Below are positions 19,411 to 31,900 of a stretch of 64,000 nucleotides of DNA, in pieces. The DNA lies in contig JAPTHN010000018.1 of the NCBI GenBank assembly GCA_026936325.1, positions 9,815,658 to 9,879,657 of the forward strand, read 5' to 3'. The notes below the pieces were generated by a model. It was given only the letters and a program-made list of their open reading frames with translations, was not told where the DNA came from and did no database searches. Position 1 is the stretch's first letter. Each line of letters opens with the position of its first letter. The stretch is from Platynereis dumerilii (lineage: Eukaryota; Annelida; Polychaeta; Phyllodocida; Nereididae). The translations under genes and the position numbers were made by a program.

Positions 19411-21440
19411 ATTAATAATATAATAATAATAATAATAGTTATTTATATAGCGCCTCTTCCAGTAAACTGCTCAGAAGCGCTTGTGGCAGATGGGGTTATT
19501 TGTAGAACATTTTAAACAAGTGAGTTTTTAGGTTTTTCTTGAAGCAGTCCAGAGTCTTTGTTGCCCGAACACTTTCTGGTAACTTGTTCCAGAGTTTTGG
19601 TGCTGCGAAAGAGAAAGCTCGATCTTCAAATTTGTTCTGGCTGTTAGTAGCTGGTTCGATTAACAAGAATTTATTGTTACTCCTCAGGTTATGGTCCTGA
19701 TTGGGCTTAAGTTTGACAAGTGTCTGAATGTACAGTGGTGCTTGGTTGTTCAATGCTTCCAGGTTGTAGTCATCAGCTTAAATTGTATTCTAGCAGCAAT
19801 AGGCAACCAGTGAAGTTGCTTTCTATATGATCCTACGCTGTCTTGTTGTTTCAATCTCTCTATGAGACGAACTGCTGAGTTTTGGGCCACCTGAAGCTTG
19901 TTCACTAAATGCTGAGATACGCCAAACAAAAGGCCATTTCCATAGTCTAAGTGAGGTGTGACCAGAGCATTTACGGCAGTTTTGACTACATCTTTGTTCA
20001 GGAACTTTTGGAGTTTAGAAATGTTTCGCAGATTAAAATAGGCATTTCGGCACATTTTGTTGACTTGCTTCTCCATTGTCATATTTTTGTCCATGGTTAC
20101 ACCCAAATTCCTAACGTGCTCTGCTGTTTTGATTGAGACATTTTCAATACTAATTGATGAAACTTTGAGTTTTTTTAGTTGCTGTTGTGTGCCAATCAAG
20201 AGGAGTTCGGTTTTTTCGCCATTGTTACACAGTTTATTTTCATGGAGAAATTTTCGTATTTCAGTAATGCATTTTTCCATTTTCTTAATTGCATTTTCTT
20301 GACCAGTGAAAGTTGGTTTAAATGATAAAATTAGTTGCTCGTCATCAGCATACTTCTGATCCTCAGTTTGATTTTGAGAAGCGACTTCACTTACTGGAGC
20401 TATGTATGAATTGAATAATATTGGACCAAGTTTTGAACCTTGAGGGACACCAAATTTGAGTGGAAGCCTGTCTGATGTTTGGTCATTTATCACGACAGAT
20501 TGTGATCTTTCTGAAGTATAGGACTTAAACCAGTTGAGAGCCGAATTGCACACCCCATATCTGTTTTCTAGTCTCGTTAGTAGAATATCGTGATCAATTC
20601 TATCAAACGCAGCTGAGAGATCCAACAGTAGAAGCATTGTTATTTCACCTTTGCTCATGTTCAACATAATGTCATTGTGGACTTTTGTTAGGAGAGTTTC
20701 TGTGCTATGAAATTGCTTGTATGCAGACTGTTTTTCATCATCAAGCTGGTTCTGAACGAGGTGGTTCATGTATTGTTTGATAACTGCACTTTCAATTATT
20801 TTGCCAAGGAAAGACAAGTTTGATACTGGACGGTAGTTCTTCTTAATAAGGTCAAGTCCTCCCTTCTTTAATAATGGCTTCACAAGTGCATGTTTCAGTT
20901 CAAGGGGCATTTCCCCGAGAGCTAGAGATGCGTTAACAATATCCGTTACTAATGGCAGAAATTCATCAATGCACTCAAGCAGTAACCATGTTGGAATTGG
21001 GTCCAGTTGACAGTGTTTAACCGGCATGCTTTTGATCAGCTTCTTAATTGTTGTTTTCGATAGGGTTTTGAACTGAAATAATTTTAAGCCTATAAATCTT
21101 TCAGTAGTTGCAGTGTTATTGTTACCAGAGTCCATTTGCGACCTTATTTTCTTAATTTTGTCATCAAAGAATGTATTGAAGTCATTGGCCATGTCTTTGC
21201 TGTTTGTATGATTAGGCAGAGGCAGTTCTTGTTTCCTGTTGAGGCTGGAATTAGCTGCCAAGACTCCTGAATGAGTTGCCTGCACAAGTAATTAATAAAG
21301 TTGATACTCACAGTGAGTTTGGTTTCGCCTCCTACTTCAAAAAATATCTTATTAATCTTTATAATAATGAATGCCATATTGTTAATTGCTATATATGTCA
21401 GCCATAAACACAAGCCCCCGCCCGCCCCGACCCAACTTAC
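19411..21440 (-). mobile_element. LINE-B: 5'-truncated L2-like non-LTR retrotransposon
   Basis: On the minus strand the 3' end reads GCGCTATATAAATAACTA followed by (TTA)n (19411-19453), a layout typical of L2 elements. The RT coding region lies at 19496-21285. No endonuclease domain is seen, so it is truncated at the 5' side; the exact 5' limit (about 21440) is uncertain. It lies about 80 bp beyond the hairpin MITE. Confidence 0.85.
19496..21285 (-). pseudogene. LINE-B reverse transcriptase, truncated and frameshifted
   Basis: The upstream piece (511 codons, 19750-21285) holds RT motifs in order: KKNYRPVSNLSFLGKIIE, LLDLSAAFDRIDHDILL, GVPQGSKLGPILF, and YADD (20341-20352) followed by EQLI where relatives usually have TQLY. 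The thumb region has RNLGVTMDKNMTMEKQVN and HLDYGNGLLFG. The second piece (19496-19753) carries the usual C-terminal tail NNQAPLYIQTLV...WNKLPESVRAT...FKKNLKTHLF, in another frame; one single-base shift near 19760-19775 separates the two. The endonuclease is missing, so this copy is dead. Confidence 0.9.
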
Positions 21441-23300
21441 CATATGATTAGTTTATTTTATTTATCATTAAATTATTAACAACAAAATGTTCTATCCATA
21501 TCTAATTACATATTGCCTTCAGTTCTCTGCAGTAATTGTGAATTATTGTACCTTCTCTTGTATCATCAACTTTGGCAAAAATAAAAACTGTCTGTCAGTC
21601 TGTCTAGGTGTCTAGCTGTCTGTCTGTCTGACTAGAAATATAATGAAGTTGATTCTATTAGCTCTTACTGGTTTGATGCAAATCATTCTAACAAATTAAT
21701 TGCAATGAATTAATCAAACTCCACATAAATGCTATAAACTTCCTTTAACTGATTACCTTCCTGAAATTTCATTATAGGCACTAAATATTGACTTCATTTA
21801 AATTATGATTGATTACGAACCCCTCAATTGCCAACAACAGAAGTTAGAGAACGTAGTCTGACATGAGTCACATGGAATAATCAAGAGTACCATAGACAAA
21901 ACCTGTTCTTACCCACAGAAAATGTATTTCCAACATTACCTTCTCATTAATGGTTGGTCCGTGACTGCTAGCCTGTAACTGCTACAATGCAAATCCTTAC
22001 TGACAGAGCAATAGTAAAGCCTCCAGTTGAGGCACTGCTACTGCACCAAAGCCAGAACTCATGCAAATTTGATCTCCAGGGATTTTATTAACTTCCCCAT
22101 GCACATTGGCCAAACTAACTCATCTCAAATATCTAATCAGTAATCAACGTTTATCAAATTCATTCGGACATGCAGTGCCAATGAGTTTGAATTGCAATTA
22201 GTTTATGGACCACAAATTCATAATTGCTACACGCTATTATGATACAATAATTGGGTGCCTAATTAACATTTCCAAATTCAATTTTTTGGCATCACCTTAA
22301 TATTATACATTCATGAGCACTGTCATTTTTAGTGACATAAATCAAACATTCATAATGCCTGTAAAATGGTTTTTCAAATTATTAGTAGCCTAAACAGCTT
22401 TATACACTAACTATGACCAGAGGCCTATTACCTGGCAAGGCAAATCAATGTCAGTGGCTCAGCTGCTGACCATTATGGGTGATATATAAACTTTCCCTTT
22501 ATCGGTCTGCATTATAATTTTTAGGCAACACATCCAAGTAAAAAGTCAGTGGTACAAATTCCCAACACTCTTTATCTCATGCCCTCAGTCATGATTCAGT
22601 GTGATTTAACAAACATCCACCTGCTAAACGTGGACAATAAGCCATGCAGCTTACTCCTGCTAATTAGAGCCTTGAGGCTAGCCCTTGGGTGCGGATGGTG
22701 CAAGTTGGCCATTAAGGCCAAGTATTTCTCAAGGTAACTATTACCAAACACATCTTTGTGATGCAGCAATCCAGGTGTCCACTGAAAATATCACTGAGAA
22801 CACCAACAAGGTTGCACACCAACCGAGAGGCTGGCAGTCAACCAGTGAGATGTCACCCTGAAAACTACAAAAGTTGATGCTGAGTAATTGGGCAGTGAGT
22901 GAATTTGTGTTTTACGCCCCATCAGCACCAGTGTGGGCTATTTAGAGGCAATAATGCTGAGTAAAGACCAACAGTATGAGAGGAAAGACCTATGACATGC
23001 ACCAGCTTGTTTGTCTTCCAGCCAGTGTCTTATTTAAGGGAGGGGGGGGTGTATATTCGCCCATGTTATGCCTCCTCCTTCCCCTGCAATTTCTGGTTAC
23101 CCCCCTGCTTCCAGCTACTCAGGAACAGATACTAAGGGCTGGCGATAGCTAGGTCACGTCCCATCTAAATGGCTGTCCAGAAGTCCAGATTGTGTTTATT
23201 ATTTCTAAGCAATGACAACATACCTATTACATCTGGTACATCACAGACAGCCTCTGGTGAATGACGGTGACCATAGTATGTGAAAAAAATACTTAAAGTG
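21441..23300 (+). repeat. Diverged tandem-array units
   Basis: No gene seen. Contains a short GTCT-rich simple repeat at 21593-21632, the 'tctcattaatggttggtcc' block near 21941, 'gatctccagggattttatt' near 22070, 'gaccagaggcctattacctg' near 22418, 'aaacatccacctgctaaac' near 22610, and 'caggtgtccactgaaaat' near 22770. A G-rich run lies near 23040. Distance from the previous 'gaccag' anchor is about 1.95 kb once LINE-B and the hairpin are removed. Confidence 0.65.
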
Positions 23301-23303
23301 TAA

Positions 23304-24305
23304 GGGCCGTTTTCACCAACATGGTATTAAGAGAAGAGCCAGGTCTTAGCTAAGACCTGGTCTGGCTAAGCCAATCAGTCAAGCAGAGCTGTATCAAGGA
23401 ATTTTAGTTTAGTGGATGTTTACACATGTTGTGCAAACAGGTCAGCTGTTACACACTCAATGTCTCAATTTTCCAAACAAAGACAAAGTTATGGCTACAC
23501 AGAAAAGGGGGGGGGGGTTCTTGGAAATTTTTGAAATAGATAATTGCCTACCCAGTCCAGTGGCGTAACTGGGGGGGTCTCAAGGGGGGGGGGGCACCTG
23601 GGGAACACACAGTTGTCTGGGGGGGGCACCCACTATACTAACTGTATATTTTAGCCAGAGTTGGAAAGTTCATATGGGGGGCACCTGGGGGGCACAGGTC
23701 CAATATGGGGGGGCCCCTGCCCCCCCATAGGGACGTCACTGACCCAGTCCCATTTTCCCATTAACCAACCTATCATTGCTATCAATCAACAAAACAACAC
23801 AACAAGCTATCCTACGACTGTATCATAGTCTATCGCACAAACATCAAACTTCATATATTAACTTTTTTGTCATATTTCAGATGACATTCAAGGTGTATCA
23901 TGAGCATATATATTTACATGTGTGTAGGCTTGTTCATTGGCCAGCTTAGGAGGTGTGTCTGACTTATTCAATGAAGACTGTGCTGAGTGCCTGGGTGGAA
24001 ACAAACTTCTTTTTTTTGGATGTGCTGAGCCAATTTATTTTCCAGTGTCATGTGCTGAACCAATTATTTTCATCATAAGTCCAGCCGCCCCCCTCCCGCA
24101 TGTATTACCTGGTCAGCCCCAAAGGGACACTACTTTAACAGTTTGAGATCACTAATCTGTTAGTTGTCTAACAATATTTGTCAACCACTGAACCTTGACA
24201 AGTCTATCGACTAAAACTCAGTTGGTGAAAGGGACTTAGTTACACCAGGTTTAAAGAAGTTAAGACCAGGCCTAACTGTTAAAACTATGTTGGTGAAATC
24301 GGCCC
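23304..24305. mobile_element. PIF/Harbinger-like non-autonomous element
   Basis: TIRs begin GGGCCGTTTTCACCAACATG (left) and GGGCCGATTTCACCAACATA (right, complement), flanked by the 3-bp duplication TAA (23301-23303 and 24306-24308). GGGCC ends with a TWA target site are characteristic of Harbinger. About 1.0 kb, of which 184 bp is a nested hAT-like MITE. No transposase ORF. Subterminal sequence has inverted 'ccaggtcttagctaagacctgg'-type motifs. Confidence 0.85.
23558..23741. mobile_element. hAT-like MITE nested in the Harbinger-like element
   Basis: Flanked by the perfect 8-bp duplication ACCCAGTC (23550-23557 and 23742-23749). Ends CAGTGGCGTAACT and, inverted, CAGTGACGTCCCT, as expected of hAT elements. 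The 184-bp body is dominated by G runs. The nesting shows it inserted after the Harbinger-like element. Confidence 0.88.
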
Positions 24306-24308
24306 TAA

Positions 24309-25391
24309 CAGTTTAGATCATATAATGTTACATTTAAATTTAGCCATGGCAAAAGGGTGTCTTATATTTGACTCACCAGGAACATTCCTTTGTATGCTGG
24401 AATATGCTTACTTACCTTTTCATATCGAGGAGACTCCCATGACCCCTCTCCTCTCCCCCTTTATCAGATCAATTAAACGTCCATTTAGATTTCACATTTG
24501 TACTATCTTGATAACCGGCCCTCTACTTCAAGCTGCTGCGCTGAATCCCAACTTGGTAATTCTTTGAGAGTAACTTGACATTATTGATCATCATTTTATG
24601 CACTAACCATAATAATACCGTGACCTTATGCTATTATCTGGCAGGACGAATCAATGTTAATGGCTCAGCTGCTAACCTTTACTGGTGCAAATGCTATGTC
24701 TGCATTACAGTACAACCAACATAAAGTAAGAACATTTTCTGTTAAAATACCTCTGTTTGCCAATTTTGCCCTCCTTTCTCCCCTCGACTCCAAATCTCCT
24801 TTCAACTACTTTTGACTCCTTGCCACAACCTTACTCCTTGTTAAGAACTCCATTAAGACAAGTAACAATGGAATTGAAATAAGCAAAGGGGCACAATATC
24901 AAAGAAATCAAATATAATGGGGGTGTTGGAGTTGGAATTTGAGTTGGTTTAATGCAAATTTAATGTAATTTTAAAAGGTAGCTAAAAATAGGTAAAGGTA
25001 GGAAGTGTTTTGGAGGGAGCCAAAAGGTGTGAAAGGGTAAAGTAGTGGCTGAGTCTTCCCTCCTGCTGGGGTAATCATACGTTCTTTTGGGTTGTACTGT
25101 ATGTATTTTATGTGAAGACTTCTTATAGATCATTGTCTCACATACATACACCTAGGAATTTGGTGATACCTGCCGGAACCTGTCGGAACAGTATCTAATT
25201 AGGGCGTGATAGCCTGCATATTCTTGAAACTGTCTTTATGCTTTCTGGAAGAAATGCCATTCCTGAAAGATCATTACTACACACATAAGATTGACTCCAT
25301 TTGAAATATCCACTCAATGGTGAGTAAGTGAATGTGATGTCATAATCAAGAATCAAGAGTATCATTAACTAACATAGGCTGCGCGGCAGCA
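24309..25391 (+). repeat. Diverged tandem-array unit interrupted by a MITE
   Basis: No gene seen. The block 'gagtaacttgacattattg' lies near 24568 and 'gaccttatgctattatctgg' near 24622, then the pogo-like MITE 24708-25099, then 'ttgactccatttgaaat' and 'caagaatcaagagtatc' which correspond to the part of a unit before the 'tgctcatt' block. Confidence 0.55.
24708..25099. mobile_element. pogo-like MITE (CAGTACAACC ends)
   Basis: Ends CAGTACAACCAACATAAAG and, inverted, CAGTACAACCCAAAAGAAC; flanked by TA (24706-24707 and 25100-25101). The end sequence is shared with the larger element at 52104-53717, so both probably used the same transposase. 392 bp without coding sequence. Confidence 0.75.
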
Positions 25392-25775
25392 TACCCTCGG
25401 CTAATCAGTGGCAATCTGCAGGCAGTGAGATCAAGTGGCCCTCAGGAGGCGCTGGCTTTGACGGGGCAAGGTCCCTAAAAGCTTTAAATTAATGTCCGTT
25501 TCCACCAGGTCACAGCAAGTGCCATAATGATGAAAATCGGTGAAAATTTAAGCGAGAATCAAGGCCAATATTTAAAATTTCTTTGTTTTGGCAATTTGTT
25601 GAGTTTCCATCACCACAATGTTTTTCATGAGTTTCCCTGATTTTCCGTAACTGCAGAGCAGAAACTTTAAATACAGTTTAAAAAAACTTCAAAAGTTGCA
25701 CATTCAGTCCCATTTGCTGAATTCAGGTGTTTATTGACACTAAGACAATATGTCTGAATCTCCTGGATGACATGT

Positions 25776-25864
25776 TGATCTATCTATCTACCTATCTATC
25801 TATCTATCTGTCTATCTGTCTATCTGTCTATCTATCTATCTATCTTACTATCTATCTATCTATC
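25776..25864 (+). repeat. (TATC)n microsatellite
   Basis: Tetranucleotide TATC repeat with some TGTC and TACC variants. An apparent open frame of Ile-Tyr-Leu-Ser repeats here is only the repeat translated. Unlike the tracts near 42, 44 and 52 kb no SINE head is obvious before it. Confidence 0.95.
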
Positions 25865-27793
25865 CATCTATTCTTAGCTATTCTTATCATAAATTACAAA
25901 TATGGAATAGGGGTCTAAAAACAGAAATTATAGATTATATGTCTTCAACCAAAACATTGCAATAGTAAAACTAAAACAAGATTTATGCCAGTATATATAT
26001 CTTTTAAGACTAAGCAAGTTGCTAGTTAATACAATGGTTAAATGCTGGCCAACCTTGGAAGAATAACAATAGCTGTAAAGAAAAACAAAACAAAAGAAAC
26101 ATGTCCCAACTCTGTGTACAGCCTGCATGGGCTACAAAGTCATGTCTCAGCTTCTTCTTGGCCTACATTTTTTATTCAAATTGGAAATTTCTTTATTTGT
26201 TCAATATAAAACTACAAAGTTGGTGTCAATGCAGTTTGGACATATTTCTAAGAAAAATGGAAATTTGTTGAAAAGTTGAGGGTGCTATGTGCTGCTTTTA
26301 TGCACCTTTGTTCCCAGCTTTGGTCACTGAAGAGGATTAGTGATACAATGTTACATAACATGAATGGTTGGAGGGGAGGGGTACAATGAAGCACAGACAC
26401 ATAGTCTCCAGTGCCCATTCAACAAAAAACTTGATGACACTTTCACCCCCTAACCAATATTTCTTTAAAGTGCAAAAATACAATTGGAGTGAGTTTTAAA
26501 ATGAATTAAAAGACAGATTTATCAAATAATGTCTTAAGATGTAGAATTACAAAACAAAAATAAAAGTAAGCTGACAGTACTTCATATGTTAAAATGTACG
26601 TAACTGAGGTTAAATTTAAACCATTAAGTTTGAATTGAGAGTTTAAGATTTTTGTCAAAATCTTTAAAAACAGCGTAGAAACAAGAAAATGTGTGTTTCT
26701 TAATATGCTAAATGCTCCACTTATATTAACATTTCTTTCTTTTTTAATTTACATCACATGTTGTTAGATTTAAGCAATAGAGTCACAAGTGGGGGTTTGA
26801 GATTTCTTGTCAGAAGTTTTAAATGGTAAACCCCCTGAGTCAGAACTATGTGCATAAAGCATATTTACATAATTTATTGTGGTTAACTATATATATATAT
26901 ACAAATTATATTTGGGACACGACGTATGGCACTTTGAGTAACCAAGATGAAATTTGAATAAAATGAGACAATTGAATTAAGGTCTAGAGTTTTTTGGCTA
27001 TTTTTGCAATTTCTGTCTTCTTGTTTCAAATATCTGATGATTTTAATAGATATATGCATAAAAACCATGTGTTTCATTCATGTTAATTCATTTTGTTCTC
27101 ATTCAAGAACAAAGCATGACTTTATTAGAAAGAAAATAGTCAGGAAGTTGATATTTTCACATTTTTGTGAATTTTAAACTTGTTTTGTCAGCCTAAAATA
27201 TTATGTCAACTACATAATGGCCATAAAAGTTCCTTCTTCATAGGTTTAAGTATAATACCTTTTGGTTTTTACCAATATAGTTATTGCCATTTTGGTGTGA
27301 GAGATCAAAATTCAAGAAAAATGTGAAAAATTACACATTTTTTCAGTATTTTGGCTTTTGTGCGAAATTTGTTAGATTGACCCTCTAAACCATTCAAGCA
27401 ATTAAAAGAGCTATATTTTAGACAACTAAATGCTAAATTTCAAATGTCTAACTCCAAAATTGAGGGAATTACAGAGGGTTGAAAAAACCCATTTTTTAAA
27501 TGTTTTTTGTGCATTTTTTAAAATCAATTTTAGTAAGAGCATTCAGACCCCCAAAAGGCACAACTAGGGTATTTAATGCATGTTATGGTAGATTTTCATG
27601 CCCATACGTATAACCGTTTCCGAGTTCTGATCCGGAAAAGAAAATGATTAATTTTTCCGAATTTTCAATATCTTTCAAAAACTGTGGTCATTGTATAAAC
27701 ATGAACTCCACAAGGCACATTAACACTATAAGACCCATTCATGTGTCAAATTTCATATATATAGGTGAAATAGTTTTGGCACAGAGGCAAATA

Positions 27794-28795
27794 CGAGGGG
27801 CGTTCAGAAAGTTCACGGCTTTTTTTTATATGGACACTTATTTTCAATCTAGAACTATGAATTTTTTACAGGATAAAATTCAGCAGTTTTGGAATGGATT
27901 TCCAAAATTTTGGACAATTTGGACATTTTTAAGTCATTCTGTGGTTGCAACGGAAACAGAAAGTTTGGCTAGGTGGAGCAGGTAGTACGGAGATCAAGAA
28001 AATCAATGAATTGCGGCTGAGAAAGACTTCTCTCTGTCACTTGTATTAGTAAGATTGACAAAATTTGACACAAGAAATATGATATTAGCTTCTAAATATA
28101 CTTTCAAGCATACCCAATGTTTGTATTCTTACAGCGAACCAAATTGGGAAATCACTCCTGCAAGGCCGATTTGGCAAGAGCGATTCAGGTGCCAGAATGT
28201 GAGTCCTTAACTACATCAGGACTTATGACAAAGAATGGATTCACTGGTACAAGCAAGGGGCCTAAAGGGACAGCATTATCCATCCCAGCTTTTCCTTTGA
28301 CATATCGCTTTACATAAGACTTGGTTTTCCATTACTTTAATCACTGCGAGTAATAGTTTCAGGCACTGGAGGAGAAAAGGCTTTGGATGACCGAAATGCT
28401 TTCAAAAAAACTTTTCCTGGAGGGCTTCAAGCAACAGTTATTTTAACGTGTCAGGTGTATGAATTAATGCTTTTGTAGCACTTGTGAGTATTTTTAAAAG
28501 GTAATATTATATTTCTTGTGTTAATTATTGTCAATCATACTAATACAAATGGCAGACTGAGGTCTCTCTCAGCTGCAATTCATTGATTTTCTTGATCTCC
28601 GTACTGCCTGCTCCACCTAGCCAAACTTTCTGTTTCCACGGCAACCATAGAAAGACTTAAAAATGTCCAAATTGTCCAAAATTTTGGAAATCCATTCCAA
28701 AACTGCTGAATTTTATACTGTAAAAAATTCTTAGTTCTAGATTGAAAATAAGTGTCCATATAAAAAAAAGCCGTGAACTTTCTGAACGCCCCTCG
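27794..28795. mobile_element. Tc1/mariner-like non-autonomous element with ~295-bp TIRs
   Basis: TIRs start CGAGGGGCGTTCAGAAAG on both sides and stay nearly identical for about 295 bp (27794-28090 and 28502-28795), flanked by TA (27792-27793 and 28796-28797). The end sequence is mariner-like. The roughly 410-bp centre has no transposase. High arm identity suggests recent insertion or arm conversion. Confidence 0.8.
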
Positions 28796-28911
28796 TACAC
28801 ATTGTGTGACGCAGCCCGCCCGCCCGCCCACCCGCCCGACCGCCCGCCGGACGGACAAAAATTTGCCATACTAACTACAATACCCGACGGCAATATACAT
28901 TGCCGAGGGTA

Positions 28912-31900
28912 AAAACTGTCCGTGCCCAGAAATAATGCATTCCAACACTACCTGCTCATTAATGGTTGCTCCGTGACTGCTAGTCTGTACCTGCTACACT
29001 GCTGCACTGCCTATTCTTATAGGGAGAACTTCTTAGTTAAAGCATTTCTTCAGCACTGAAGCCAGAACTCATCCAAATTTGATCTCCAGGGATTTTATTA
29101 ACATCCCCATGCACATTGGCTAAACTAACTCAAATAGTTAACAGATAATCAATGTTTATTTAAGTCAAGTTGAAATTCACTGGACATGCACTGCCAATAA
29201 TGGAAGCTGGGCGACACTGGGGGCTAGCGGAAATGCGACGATGAGGGTAACTGCAGACACCCTCATCTTATCGTTGACCATTCCAGTGCCCACTAGAAAA
29301 GTTTGCAGGCTGTTCTAGAGGGTTGTGGGCCATATATTAGAGAAAGGTTGTCACAGATACCAGGTAAAAACTGTGGGAAGCTGTGATTCAGTGTAATTTG
29401 ACAAACATCCACTTGCTAAATGTGGCCAATAAGCCAACCAAATCCTGCTAATCAGAGCCCCATGGCCAGTACTTAGGCACGAAGGTGCAAGTTGGCCATT
29501 AAAGCCAGATATTCAGGATGGTAATTACTCCAAAAAACATCTCGGTGTTGAAGCTATCAAGGTGTCCCCTGACACTATTACTGAGAGCACTAACAAGGTT
29601 GGACACCAACCTGGCACGCTAAAAACTACAACTTGATGTGAGAGGCAGTCAGTATAAAAGTCTAGACCTGTTGCACATGGAGCATGAGCTGGTATTTCTT
29701 CAAGCTTCCCAAGAAGTGTAGCATCAGTGGCTGTGGGTAATTTCTTATCAAAGCATCGCTTGACCTGACGTTGACTGTCTGTCAAATGCATGACAACAAA
29801 CTTGTTACAATTGTTACATCCTTCAATGTGATATTTCTTGGAGATCTAGAAAAAATACGAAATGACCTTAGGAAGTTTAATTTCACTGTTAAGCATCTGG
29901 AGTCCTGGGGGTTGGGGTCAATCTTTGTTCATAACCTTAATAAAAAACATGTTACAAAGCATCTGACACAATGTTACACAATCAGCAAATAAAAGTAACA
30001 GAAGAACAAGATCATTTACAGGTGGAACTTAAAGCACCCTATAATTTGTATTGTCTCGATACCCAATCTTGACATTTGTTAGCTGCATGCTCCTGCTCTG
30101 AATCCACTCTTGGTAATCCCAGAAGAGTAGCTCGACATTGAGGTTGTCATTTCATATACTTACCATAATGCTGCTGTGACCTTATGCCATTATCCATTAC
30201 CTGGTTGGGCAAATCAATGCTACTTGCTCATCTCCTAACCTTTACTGATGCACGCTTCAGGCTTGCATTGTGTGTATGGGGCTGCTCTGTGGCTGCCCTG
30301 AGATTTATTCAGTGGAAGGCTCACCACAAATTTCCCCACACCAGGGGACAAATAATATATACAAATACATACATACAAAATACAAAATACATCGTATATA
30401 TAAAAATACATTACAAATCAGCATTTCACATATCCAAATGGCAATAATGGCATCAGAGTATAACTGCTAGGATAATATACACATGCAAATATTGGTCCAT
30501 AACTAATCGGGGTTATTAGAAACCTGCGACCTTCCTTACATACAAAGGTGCAAGTAAACAATTAAGCTGCATTCAACAATTCATGCTCGGATATATACTC
30601 AATTTCCGACATTACCTGCTCATAAATACATGTACCTGTAGTTGTTTGGACGTTAACAGCCTGTACCTAAATTCTGATAGATCAAACTATAGAAATATTT
30701 GCTACTGCTAGAAAGCCTGAACAGACACATGAATGTAGAAGTGAAGTCTGCGGGGATTTTATTAATTTACCAATGCACATTTGCCAAATTAACCCATCTC
30801 AGGTATCAACTGATATAATCAAGATGTATTCAAAGCATGTCATCATGCACTGGACAAGTAGTGCCAATAGGTTTGAATTAAATTTCATTACCTCTGCACT
30901 ACATTGAATTTTATCTTTGGCATCATCAAGTTTGCAGTAAATCTCTGATATTATTCTTCAATTGCTTAACACTTACTTTTGGGCTAGCTTGTGTAAATCA
31001 ACCTATCAACAATTTTTTTTACAATCATGGTGTAAAACGCTGCCAAATTAAAGTCTAATAAAGAAAGCTAAAATGTTTCCCACAGAGATCTTTCATTTTT
31101 CGTTTGTTCTCTGATTGAATAACAAATGAATCCTTGAACCATTGGAGAAGCAACCTGAAATCCTTTTGATCAACTAGCTGAAATGACCTCTAGGAGGAAT
31201 TATTATAATCAGTATAATCATTATAATATGACCACATCAATTAACGTTTACATTTTGCAATGATTCATCTGTTATTCAGTTTGCCACATTGTTTTATTAC
31301 TTTGCTGAATATCTGTCACTGTTATCATAATTGATACCTGATATTAGAATGCAACCCGGAATACCTACCTTGGTGATCACTGGATATCTCCTAGGCATCT
31401 CATATCTTGTCAGCAACATCAATCAAATATCCAAATTGTTCGTCAAGTTCTTCAAGTGCATAATGTTGTAACAGCTTATCTGTAACCTAACCCCGCTACC
31501 TGGCAGCTGCTCTTCTGGGTCTACTCTTCAGTAATCCTGGGAGAGTAACTTGACATTGGCAAGTGTCGTTTTATGCACTTAGTGTAATATGCTGTGACCA
31601 GATGCCTCATTATCTGCCAAGGGTGAATCACTGTTAGTGGCTCAGCAGCAGAAAATACATAGCAGTGCACTATACAATTCATATTATAGGTATGATATCA
31701 TTTATATTACTAAACATTTTTAATGTAACAGGTTATCAAACCTAACTGTGATAATTTTGAGCTGTGGAAAGTCTGTTGCATACTAAAAGTTGTGCATGTT
31801 ACCACCAAGCTGCAAACTGTGCATTAAATAAACTGACATAAACAAACAACTCTTTGGCATTGTTGCAATAATCTTTGCTTTTAAATGTACATTTTTAAAA

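Larger units (their letters stand above)
25392..28911. mobile_element. Composite insertion bounded by inverted TACCCTCGGC
   Basis: Array sequence stops near 25372 and resumes after 28911 ('aaaactgtccgtgcccag', matching 'aaaactgtgccttccag' in other units). The limits carry TACCCTCGGC (25392) and its complement GCCGAGGGTA (28902-28911), compatible with TA duplication. The right end is itself a palindrome (28881-28911). The interior is AT-rich with no recognisable ORF, a (TATC)n tract at 25776-25864, a mariner-like element at 27794-28795 and a CCCG-rich stretch at 28817-28856. Superfamily unknown. Confidence 0.5.

Noticed and set aside
28117-28317. Open frame in the centre of the mariner-like element as a transposase remnant
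   Set aside because: No D,D,D or helix-turn-helix pattern; too short.
28881-28911. Helitron 3' hairpin end
   Set aside because: There is a palindrome but no CTRR end after it and no TC start at the left border.
29213-29297. Pre-miRNA hairpin
   Set aside because: The stem is imperfect with large bulges, and nothing beyond folding supports it.
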